Of a stretch of DNA of 64,000 nucleotides, positions 33,013 to 39,780 are shown one piece after another. How positions within the stretch are numbered: the stretch's first letter is position 1; each line of letters begins with the position of its first letter. The position numbers and the translations under genes were made by a program. The DNA comes from JACVRW01 sp046735115 (lineage in GTDB: Bacteria > Actinomycetota > Thermoleophilia > Solirubrobacterales > Thermoleophilaceae). The notes beneath the pieces are model-generated. The model was not told where the DNA came from. It worked only from the letters and a program-made list of their open reading frames with translations, and did not search any database. The stretch is taken from positions 1-64,000 of the forward strand of contig JBKPSR010000027.1 in assembly GCA_046735115.1 (NCBI GenBank), read 5' to 3'.

Positions 33013-33960
33013 ATGATCTCAGCGATCCGTATTTGTGTGGCGCTGGCCGTGGCGGCGGCATTTGCCCCGGCCGCGCAGGCGCTCGAATTCTCGCCGTGGG
33101 CGCCGGCCGTGAACGCGGAGAGCGTTCTCGGCACGAGCGAGTTGCTCAACACGTCGGTGCAGGACGGCTGCCCCATCCAGTCGCCCGACCGGCTCAGCCT
33201 CTACATGGCGTCGACGAGGCCCAGGTTCGATGGCGACACCCGGACCGACATCGACATCTGGGTGGCGGAGCGGGAATCCAAGAACGCGCCCTGGGGCGCG
33301 CCGGTGAACCTGCCCTCGCCGGTCAACTCGACGGCGGACGATTTCTGCCCGACCCCGGTTCGGGGCGGCGGCCTGTTCTTCGTCAGCCGCCGCGTCATGC
33401 CCGGCGTGACCTGCGGCCTGGGCGACATCTACCTGACGCGCCTGAACCCCGGACAGGGCTGGGCGCAGCCTGAGCACCTCGGCTGCGAGGCCGACGGCGG
33501 CCCCAACACAGCGCTCGACGAGCAGGGCCCGTCGTACGTCAAGACGGGCGGGCCGACGCTGTACTTCTCGAGCGGGAGCTCGACCGCCGCGGACATCTAC
33601 AAGAGTGAGCGGCACGGCGACGGGTCCTTCGGTCCACCTGAGCTCGTGACGTCGCTCAGCAGCAGCGCCGCGGTGGACGTCCAGCCGAACGTGCGGCACG
33701 ACGGCCGGGAGGTCGTCTTCGCCTCAAACCGCGGAGGGCCGACGGCGTTCGGCGGCCAGGATCTCTGGGTCGCCACCCGCGCCGGTCCGAACGGCCCCTG
33801 GTCGACGCCGGTCAACATCGGCGGCAACGTGAACTCGACGGCCAACGAGACACGCCCGTCGCTGTCATGGGACGGCACCACGCTCTACTTCGGGCGTGCC
33901 CCCGGACTCCCCGTCACGGCGGACATCTTCGTGACGACGAGGGAGAGGGTGGGCGACTAG
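33013..33960 (+). CDS. Secreted PD40/WD40-like beta-propeller protein
   Basis: 315 residues; an N-terminal signal peptide (ICVALAVAAAFAPAAQALEF) precedes repeated PD40-type blades: LYMASTRPRFDGDTRTDIDI, GGLFFVSRRVMPGVTCGLGD, PTLYFSSGSSTAADIYKSER, REVVFASNRGGPTAFGGQDL and TTLYFGRAPGLPVTADIFVT. Each ends in a D-I/L-(W/Y) step, the PD40 signature. It is likely a binding scaffold outside the cell. It starts 12 bp after the small secreted protein, with GGAG upstream, so the two form an operon. Confidence 0.85.
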   Translation: MISAIRICVALAVAAAFAPAAQALEFSPWAPAVNAESVLGTSELLNTSVQDGCPIQSPDRLSLYMASTRPRFDGDTRTDIDIWVAERESKNAPWGAPVNLPSPVNSTADDFCPTPVRGGGLFFVSRRVMPGVTCGLGDIYLTRLNPGQGWAQPEHLGCEADGGPNTALDEQGPSYVKTGGPTLYFSSGSSTAADIYKSERHGDGSFGPPELVTSLSSSAAVDVQPNVRHDGREVVFASNRGGPTAFGGQDLWVATRAGPNGPWSTPVNIGGNVNSTANETRPSLSWDGTTLYFGRAPGLPVTADIFVTTRERVGD

Positions 33961-34000
33961 GTCGGGCGTCGCCAGCTGGCTGAACTACGGCATTGAGGGA

Positions 34001-34045
34001 GGCTCGGTCGGTTTTTGGTCTATATGACGGAAAACCGACCGAGCC
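34001..34045. terminator. Long perfect hairpin between converging genes
   Basis: GGCTCGGTCGGTTTT (34001-34015) and AAAACCGACCGAGCC (34031-34045) are perfectly complementary over 15 bp around a 15-nt loop, and weaker pairing extends outward. It lies 40 bp after the propeller gene and 4 bp before the end of the GNAT gene, so it can serve both strands. Confidence 0.75.
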
Positions 34046-34048
34046 CCT

Positions 34049-34588
34049 TCATTGCCGTCGTTCGCGCTCCAACAGCCCGTACACGATGATGTCCAGATAG
34101 CGGTCGCCCACCCGCTCGTAATCGCGCAGCACGCCCTCGACCGTGAACCCCAGCCGCTCAGGGATGGCGCGGCTTCGCCGGTTGTCGGACGCCACCTGGA
34201 TCTCCACGCGGTTCAGGTCGAGCTCGGCGAAGGCGTGATCCGTCAGGGCGCCAACCGCGCGCGTCATCAGCCCGCGTCCCTGGTGCTCCTCGGCCAGCCA
34301 GTAGCCGATGCTGGTCGCGCGCGCCTCCCACCTGATGCCGACGAAGCCGACCGAGCCGACCATCCGCCCGTCGAGGAGCATCGCCGTCTGAAAGCCGTCG
34401 TTCTCCTCGAGCTGGTGGCGGGTCCTCTTGATGAACCCGAGCGTCGCCTCCAGCGTCTGCGTGGCCGGCCACGGCAGCCACTCAGCGAGGTAGGCCCGGT
34501 TCTGCTCGACAACCCCGTAGAGCTCCTCGGCGTCGGCCTCCTCAAGGACCCGCAGCTGGAGGCCGTCGGACAGGTCGAAGCGAGGCAT
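34049..34588 (-). CDS. GNAT acetyltransferase, RimJ/RimL type
   Basis: 179 residues from ATG 34588 with AAAGGTCAC just upstream. Motifs: LQLRVLEEADAEELYGVVEQ, AYLAEWLPWP, MVGSVGFVGIRWEARATSIG, YWLAEEHQGRGLMTRAVGAL (acetyl-CoA loop QGRGL) and LGFTVEGVLRDYERVGDRYL. It resembles ribosomal-protein-Ser/Ala N-acetyltransferase (RimL/YdaF) proteins, though many such proteins modify other substrates. It is divergent from the cupin gene by 25 bp. Confidence 0.88.
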   Translation of the reverse strand: MPRFDLSDGLQLRVLEEADAEELYGVVEQNRAYLAEWLPWPATQTLEATLGFIKRTRHQLEENDGFQTAMLLDGRMVGSVGFVGIRWEARATSIGYWLAEEHQGRGLMTRAVGALTDHAFAELDLNRVEIQVASDNRRSRAIPERLGFTVEGVLRDYERVGDRYLDIIVYGLLERERRQ

Positions 34589-34613
34589 GTGACCTTTAGA
34601 TATCACTCGTGTC

Positions 34614-35126
34614 ATGGTTGTAGATCCGGTGCTCCGGCAGCGGCTCGAGTTCACCCGCGGCACCGATCCCGATGGCGGAGAGGTGCTTCACGTCGAGATC
34701 TGGCTCGATCCGCGCGGCGGTGTGACCCCTCACATCCATCCGGCGATGGAGGAGCGGTTCGAGGTGCTCTCCGGCACCCCGAGCTTCCTCGCGGGCCGAG
34801 AGTGGCGGACCGCGGCCGCGGGCGAGACAGTCGTGGTGCCCGCCGGCAGCCGTCACGCCTACCGGAACCGGAGTACCGAGACGGTCCACATGGTGTGCCA
34901 CGCGCGCCCGCCGTCGACGCTGCAGGAGTTCCTCGAGGAGACCGCCGCGCTGAGCCGCGCGGGGAAGATCACGCGCCGAGGCCTCCCGACCGGGTTTCGC
35001 GCGCTTCGCGACGGCCTCGCGCTTGCAGCGCGGCACCGCGACATGGTCGTGCTGCTGTTCCCGCCTATGCCTCCTCCGGTCGTGCAGAAGCTGCTCTTCG
35101 CACGCCATAATCGGGATAATCCCTAA
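34614..35126 (+). CDS. Cupin-domain protein
   Basis: 170 residues from ATG 34614. The cupin motif 1 is GGVTPHIHPAMEERFEVLSG (two His and a Glu metal set) and motif 2 is VVVPAGSRHAYRNRS. A C-terminal helical extension (LQEFLEETAALSRAGKIT; FARHNRDNP) follows the double-stranded beta-helix. Similar cupin proteins have been linked to small-molecule binding or oxygenase chemistry; no substrate can be named. The peroxiredoxin gene begins 15 bp downstream. Confidence 0.85.
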   Translation: MVVDPVLRQRLEFTRGTDPDGGEVLHVEIWLDPRGGVTPHIHPAMEERFEVLSGTPSFLAGREWRTAAAGETVVVPAGSRHAYRNRSTETVHMVCHARPPSTLQEFLEETAALSRAGKITRRGLPTGFRALRDGLALAARHRDMVVLLFPPMPPPVVQKLLFARHNRDNP

Positions 35127-35141
35127 AAACCGGAGGGATTA
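35117..35141 (+). promoter_or_regulatory. Hairpin sequestering the peroxiredoxin ribosome site
   Basis: TAATCCCT (35117-35124) pairs perfectly with AGGGATTA (35134-35141) around AAAAACCGG. The right arm begins inside GGAGGG, the peroxiredoxin ribosome site, and ends at the base before the ATG. The related half-site ATAATCGGGATAATCCC lies just upstream, so it could equally be a protein-binding site. Confidence 0.45.
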
Positions 35142-35804
35142 ATGGCTCTTCAGATCGGCGACACCGCCCCCGACTTCGAGGCCGAGACGACAGAGGGCAA
35201 GGTCAGCTTCCACGACTGGATCGGCGACTCCTGGGCCGTGCTGTTCTCGCACCCGCGGGACTTCACCCCGGTCTGCACGACGGAGCTCGGCTACATGGCC
35301 AGCATCAAGCCAGAGTTCGACAAGCGGAACGTCAAGATCATCGGCCTCTCCGTCGACCCGCTCGAGAACCACGAGAAGTGGGCCGCCGACATCGAGGAGA
35401 CGCAGGGCTACGCGCCGAACTACCCGATGATCGGCGACCCGGAGTTCGCCGTCTCGAAGGCGTACGGGATGCTCCCCGCCGACGTCGACGGCGATCCCAC
35501 CGAGCGCACGCCGGCGCAGAACCAGACGGTTCGCAACGTCTTCGTCATCGGCCCGGATAAGAAGATCAAGCTGATCCTCGTCTACCCCATGACGACGGGT
35601 CGCAACTTCGACGAGGTGCTGCGCGTGATCGACTCGCTCCAGCTGACCGCGAGCCACAAGGTCTCGACGCCGGTCAACTGGCGGCAGGGCGAGAGCGTGA
35701 TCATCGCCGGCTCGGTGAAGGACGAGGAGGCGAAGGAGATCTTCGGCGAGTGGGAGTCGCCGAAGCCTTACATCCGGATCGTGCCGCAGCCCAACGGGAG
35801 ATAG
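35142..35804 (+). CDS. 1-Cys peroxiredoxin (Prx6 type)
   Basis: A 220-residue peroxiredoxin with the active-site block SHPRDFTPVCTTELGYMAS (peroxidatic Cys near residue 45), the Prx6-typical Arg/His environment and a long C-terminal domain (TGRNFDEVLRVIDSLQLTAS; VSTPVNWRQGESVII). The length and the absence of a resolving Cys fit the 1-Cys class that reduces peroxides, including lipid peroxides. It is preceded by a strong ribosome site within a hairpin and followed by hairpin-element copy 3. Confidence 0.94.
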   Translation: MALQIGDTAPDFEAETTEGKVSFHDWIGDSWAVLFSHPRDFTPVCTTELGYMASIKPEFDKRNVKIIGLSVDPLENHEKWAADIEETQGYAPNYPMIGDPEFAVSKAYGMLPADVDGDPTERTPAQNQTVRNVFVIGPDKKIKLILVYPMTTGRNFDEVLRVIDSLQLTASHKVSTPVNWRQGESVIIAGSVKDEEAKEIFGEWESPKPYIRIVPQPNGR

Positions 35805-35814
35805 GGAGGCTGAA

Positions 35815-35846
35815 GCGCCGGGCACAGCCCGGCGCTTGCCGAACCG
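35815..35846 (+). repeat. Dispersed 32-bp hairpin element, copy 3
   Basis: GCGCCGGGC and GCCCGGCGC form the stem, extended by AA/TT to 11 bp, followed by TTGCCGAACCG. It lies 10 bp past the peroxiredoxin stop and just before the end of the converging thiY gene. The stem differs from copies 1 and 2 by paired changes. Confidence 0.65.
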
Positions 35847-35850
35847 CGAC

Positions 35851-36849
35851 TCAGAGCCCCGCTCCGGGCAGCAGCCGGTTGTCGTAGGACGCCGCCGGGT
35901 CGGGCGGGTTCTCGAGCAGCTGGTTCTCCTTCATCCAGGCCGAGAACTCGTCCCACTGGGCGGGGTCCTGCCAGCCGAACGGCTTCCCCTCGGGCGGGAA
36001 GAACAGCGGCAGGGTGACCTTGACAGAGGCCCGCTGCAGCTCCGGGTCGAGATCGGGGTTCGCCTTGAGGAGGCCCTCGATCGCCTGGTCGGGGTCGGTG
36101 CGCAGGTCACGGGTGCCGCGTGAGACGGCGCCGATGAAAGCGCGGATCTTGTCGCCGTCGCGCTCAAGCGCCGACTCGTTCGCCACGAGCACCAGCTCGT
36201 TGTAGGACGGCACGCCCGCGTCCTCGATGCGGATGATCCGCGGGTGCTTGCCGCGCAGCTTCAGATCCTGGCCCTCGTAGTTCCAGAACGCGCCGAGCGC
36301 GGCGTCGATCTTCCCCGTGATCAGCGCGGGGCTGAAGCCGAAGCCCACGTTGCGGACCTTGACGCTCGCCGGGTTGACGCCGGCGTCGGCGAGGATCGTC
36401 TTCAGGTACGCCTCCTGGTAGTCGATCCCGGCCGTCCCCACCGTCTTCCCCTTCAGGTCCGCCGGCTTGGAGATCTTCGCCTTCGGGAGCGAGATGATCG
36501 AGGTGAGCGGCTTCTGGACGAGCGCGGCGACGCTCACCACCCTGAGCCCCTGGTCGCGCGCCCGCAGCACCTCGGGCTCGTAGGAGATCGCGAGGTCGAC
36601 GCGTCCCGCCGCCACCTGCTTGATCGGCGCGGCCGGGTCGGGCGGTTGGCGGATCGCAACGTCGAGGCCGGCCTGCTTGAAGTCGCCCCCGGCCTGCGCG
36701 GCGTAGATGCCGGCGTGGTCGGCGTTCGGGAAGTAGTCGAGCATCAGCTCGATGTGCTTCGAGCCCGTGGGCTGGAGCACGTCGTGCTTCTCGCCGCAGC
36801 CGGCGAGCGCGAGAGCCACCACGCACGCGAGCGCGGCCAGCCATCTCAT
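35851..36849 (-). CDS. thiY: ThiY-like substrate-binding lipoprotein (NMT1/HMP)
   Basis: 332 residues from ATG 36849. The signal peptide MRWLAALACVVALALAGCGE has the lipobox LAGC. The mature protein starts IELMLDYFPNADHAGIYAAQ, the NMT1/ThiY hallmark, followed by KTVGTAGIDYQEAYLKTILA, VGFGFSPALITGKIDAALGA and FWNYEGQDLKL. This family captures pyrimidine precursors (HMP or formylamino-HMP) of thiamin. It is the last gene of a three-gene ABC operon whose first gene has a TPP riboswitch, which supports a thiamin-precursor role. Confidence 0.9.
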   Translation of the reverse strand: MRWLAALACVVALALAGCGEKHDVLQPTGSKHIELMLDYFPNADHAGIYAAQAGGDFKQAGLDVAIRQPPDPAAPIKQVAAGRVDLAISYEPEVLRARDQGLRVVSVAALVQKPLTSIISLPKAKISKPADLKGKTVGTAGIDYQEAYLKTILADAGVNPASVKVRNVGFGFSPALITGKIDAALGAFWNYEGQDLKLRGKHPRIIRIEDAGVPSYNELVLVANESALERDGDKIRAFIGAVSRGTRDLRTDPDQAIEGLLKANPDLDPELQRASVKVTLPLFFPPEGKPFGWQDPAQWDEFSAWMKENQLLENPPDPAASYDNRLLPGAGL

Positions 36850-37628
36850 ACGGGTTGTTCCTTTCGATTCCACGGACAAGCCAGACGTTCCACCAGAGCG
36901 ACGAGGGCAAACAGCGCGACCGCCATGACCGTCAGCAGGACGATCCCCGCGTAGACGCGCGGCGTCTGGAGCTGATTGTTGCCCAGCAGCACCAGCCGCC
37001 CGAGGCCCTCATCTGCCCCGGCCCATTCGCCGAACACGGCTCCGATCACTGACACCGTAGCGGCCACCTTCAGGCCGCTGAACAGGAAGGGCAGCGCGGA
37101 CGGCAGCTCGGCGCTCCGCAGCGTCCGGAGGCGCGACGCTCCCATGCTCCTCATCAGCTTGAGCAGCTCGGGCTCGACGGAGCGCAGGCCGTCGAGCAGG
37201 TTCACCGTGATCGGGAAGAAGCAGATCAGCGCCACGATGGCGAGCTTCGGGCCGATGCCGTAGTCGAACGCGAGCACGAAGATCGGGGCGAGCACCACCA
37301 CCGGGATCGCCTGCGACGCGACGAGCAGCGGGTAGGCGGCGTCGCGAAGCGGCCGGAAAATGTGCATCGCGACCGCGAACGACACGCCCGCCACGGTCGA
37401 GATCCCGAGCCCGAGGACGACCTCGAGCAGGGTGACGCCCGCGTTGTCCATGAGGAGCGACCAGTCGTCGCGCAGCGCCTCGAAGGTCTCGACGGGCGAG
37501 GCCAGCGTGAGGTCGTCCACCGAGGGCAGCGAGGCCACGCCCTGCCAGGCGAGCACGAACAGCGCCAGTAGGACGGACGCCAGGCCGACACGCGTGGCGC
37601 GGGCGCGTGCGGAGCGCTGCTCCCTCAT
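36846..37628 (-). CDS. thiX: ThiX-like ABC permease
   Basis: A 260-residue permease with about six helices and the BPD_transp_1 loop signature (MRSMGASRLRTLRSAELPSA, the EAA motif that contacts the ATPase). Helices include GLASVLLALFVLAWQGVASL and LLVASQAIPVVVLAPIFVLA. It overlaps both the ATPase gene upstream and the binding protein gene downstream by four bases. By operon context it imports thiamin precursors. Confidence 0.9.
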   Translation of the reverse strand: MREQRSARARATRVGLASVLLALFVLAWQGVASLPSVDDLTLASPVETFEALRDDWSLLMDNAGVTLLEVVLGLGISTVAGVSFAVAMHIFRPLRDAAYPLLVASQAIPVVVLAPIFVLAFDYGIGPKLAIVALICFFPITVNLLDGLRSVEPELLKLMRSMGASRLRTLRSAELPSALPFLFSGLKVAATVSVIGAVFGEWAGADEGLGRLVLLGNNQLQTPRVYAGIVLLTVMAVALFALVALVERLACPWNRKEQPV

Positions 37629-38386
37629 AGCCCGAGCGCCCCCAGCGCGCGCCGCTTGACCGCGCCGAACTCGGCGCTCGTCACGTCGCGCGGCCGCTCC
37701 AGGTCTACCTCGATCTCGGCGACCACTCGGCCCGGCCGCGGCGACAGCACCGCCAGGCGGTCGGCCAGGAACACCGCCTCGTCGACGTCGTGGGTCACGA
37801 GCAGCACCGTGCGCGGCTCCTGGTCGAGCGCGTCCGCGAGCCAGCGCTGCATCGAGGCGCGCGTGATCGAGTCGAGTGCGCCGAACGGCTCGTCGAGCAG
37901 CAGCAGCCGGCGGCCGGGCAGAAGCGTGCGCAGGAACGCCACCCGCTGGCGCATGCCGCCCGATAGCTCGGCCGGGCGGGCGTGCTCGAACTCGGCAAGT
38001 CCGAAGCGCTCGAACAGCGGCACGGCGCGCCGGCGCGCCTCCGCGCGCGGGACGCCCTGGCACTCGAGCGCCAGCGCCGCGTTCGCCAGCGCGGTCCGCC
38101 AGGGCAGCAGCAGGTCGCGCTGGGGCATGTAGGCGCAGACCGCGCGCCGTGCCGCGGCGTCCGTCGCACCGGCGGCCGAGACCGTGCCCTCGTCGGGCTC
38201 CTGGAGCCCGGCGATCAGCTCGAGCAGCGTGGACTTGCCGCAGCCCGACGGCCCCACAACCGCCAGCACCTCGTCCCGGCGCACGCTCAGGTCGACGCCC
38301 TCGAGCGCCGTGACCCTCCGGTAGCGGCGGGTGACGTCCTCTAACGAAAGAGACTCCCTTGCGGGAGCCTCGGTCTCGGTCTGCAT
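37625..38386 (-). CDS. thiZ: ThiZ-like ABC ATPase
   Basis: 253 residues from ATG 38386, chosen because GGAGGG lies 4 bp upstream; an ATG six codons earlier (38404) lies inside the riboswitch. Walker A VVGPSGCGKSTLLELIAG, Q-loop YMPQRDLLLPWRT, signature ELSGGMRQRVAFLR, Walker B LLLLDEPFGALDS and switch His LLVTHDVDEA are all intact. The Q-loop MPQRDLLLPWRT is characteristic of the taurine/nitrate/ThiZ class. First gene of the transporter operon, under TPP riboswitch control. Confidence 0.92.
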   Translation of the reverse strand: MQTETEAPARESLSLEDVTRRYRRVTALEGVDLSVRRDEVLAVVGPSGCGKSTLLELIAGLQEPDEGTVSAAGATDAAARRAVCAYMPQRDLLLPWRTALANAALALECQGVPRAEARRRAVPLFERFGLAEFEHARPAELSGGMRQRVAFLRTLLPGRRLLLLDEPFGALDSITRASMQRWLADALDQEPRTVLLVTHDVDEAVFLADRLAVLSPRPGRVVAEIEVDLERPRDVTSAEFGAVKRRALGALGL

Positions 38387-38388
38387 CG

Positions 38389-38482
38389 CTCCCTCCGCGG
38401 GCATTACCCCACAGGTTCGAAGGGTCAGCGCCGGGTGTCCTAGGCGCTATCTCAGCCCGCGTCCGCGAGCACCCCTGTTGTC
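38389..38482 (-). ncRNA. TPP riboswitch (THI element)
   Basis: Read on the minus strand it holds the conserved pieces in order: GGGGTGC, GGGCTGAGA (CUGAGA core), GACCCTTCGAACCTG and GGTAATGCCCGCGGAGGGA. The 3' end includes the ribosome site GGAGGG of thiZ, so ligand binding would hide it and repress translation. The CUGAGA core also contains the TGA stop of the upstream MFS gene, and the aptamer's 5' part is coding. The 5' boundary is approximate. Confidence 0.93.
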
Positions 38483-39780
38483 CTGTCACCCAGACTAGCG
38501 TCTTGGCGAGCGGCGGCGGGCCCACCCTCGACCTCCCGCACGCCCGGCACGAGGAACGCCGCGCATGTGACGACGGCGCCCACCACGCCGGCCGCCACCA
38601 GCGTCCCGCGCGTCCCGATCGCGCCGGCCACGGAGCCGGTGAGCGCGAAGGAGAGCGGGAGCAGCCCGATCGAGATGAGCCAGTCGATGCTCGACACGCG
38701 TCCGAGCATCGTGCGCGGCACGTGGCGCTGCTTGAGGGTCGCCCAGACGATGGTCCCGGCAGTCTCGAGGGCGTTGAAGGCGAGCGCCGCGAGCATGAGC
38801 TGCCACACCGCGCTCGCGACGCCGTAGCCGGCGATGGCCAGCGTCGCCAACGTCCAGCACACGTAGATGAAGCCGATCGCCCGACGGGGGATGTCGCTCT
38901 GCCCCATCGCAATCGCACACGCGACCGAGCCGATCCCGCCGGCGGCGAATACCAGGCCGAGATCGCGCGCGCTGCCCGCCAGGTCGTTCTTGACGAGGTA
39001 GGGGAGGAGGACCTCGAGCGGGCCCATGAAGCACAGATACGCCACGGCGGCGCTCGCAAAGGTCGCCCAGAGCCAGGCGCGGCCGCGCACGAAGCGCCAC
39101 CCCTCGGCGAGGTCTCGCGTCACGGAGCGGGTGCGGGCCGCCGCCGGCCGGGCGGCGACACGTACGAGCAGCAACGTCGCGGCGGAGAAGAGGAAAGTCG
39201 CGCTGTCGAGCGCGAAGACGAGGCCCGCGCCACCGGATGCCACCAACACACCGCCGAGCGCCGGGCCTGCCATCCGGAACACGATCGGCCGCACCAGCTG
39301 GTCCAAGGCGTTCGCCTGGGCAAGGCGTTCCGACGGCACGATGTCCGGCACGACCGCGTCGAACGCCGGCGCGAAGAACGCGGCGCCGCTGCCGTACAGC
39401 GCGGCCAGGGCGGCGATCTGCCAGACCTCGAGCGCCCCGGTCAGCGCGAGCCCGGCGAGGACCGCCCCGGAGAGCGCCCGGAGGAGGTCGGCTCCCACCA
39501 TGATGCGGCGCCGGTCGAAGCGATCGCTCGCCACCCCTCCGAGCAGCAGGAACAGGATCGTCGGCACGGTCATGGCGATCCCGACCACGGACATCGCGGT
39601 CGGAGTGTTCGACAGCTCGTAGACCTGCCAGGCGATCGCGACCAGAAACGCGCCGTCGCCCAACAGCGACACGCACATCGCGGTCCAGAGCCTCCGGAAG
39701 TTGGGGTCTCTGAGCGGGACGAGCAGGCCGACGCGCGCTACGCCGCCGGGCCTGTCGAGCGCCTCATGGCTGTGGTGCAT
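38452..39780 (-). CDS. MFS transporter (MFS_3/EntS-like, 12 TM)
   Basis: A 442-residue major-facilitator protein. It opens with LRDPNFRRLWTAMCVSLLGD, shows the loop 2-3 motif GGVASDRFDRRRIMVGADLL and then SGAAFFAPAFDAVVPDIVPS and LAQANALDQLVRPIVFRMAG, the pattern of MFS_3 exporters such as EntS. The substrate is unknown; the adjacent thiamin transporter gives a hint only. Its last codons form the 5' part of the TPP riboswitch. The start codon overlaps the end of the GGDEF-EAL gene by 17 bp. Confidence 0.9.
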   Translation of the reverse strand: MHHSHEALDRPGGVARVGLLVPLRDPNFRRLWTAMCVSLLGDGAFLVAIAWQVYELSNTPTAMSVVGIAMTVPTILFLLLGGVASDRFDRRRIMVGADLLRALSGAVLAGLALTGALEVWQIAALAALYGSGAAFFAPAFDAVVPDIVPSERLAQANALDQLVRPIVFRMAGPALGGVLVASGGAGLVFALDSATFLFSAATLLLVRVAARPAAARTRSVTRDLAEGWRFVRGRAWLWATFASAAVAYLCFMGPLEVLLPYLVKNDLAGSARDLGLVFAAGGIGSVACAIAMGQSDIPRRAIGFIYVCWTLATLAIAGYGVASAVWQLMLAALAFNALETAGTIVWATLKQRHVPRTMLGRVSSIDWLISIGLLPLSFALTGSVAGAIGTRGTLVAAGVVGAVVTCAAFLVPGVREVEGGPAAARQDASLGDRTTGVLADAG

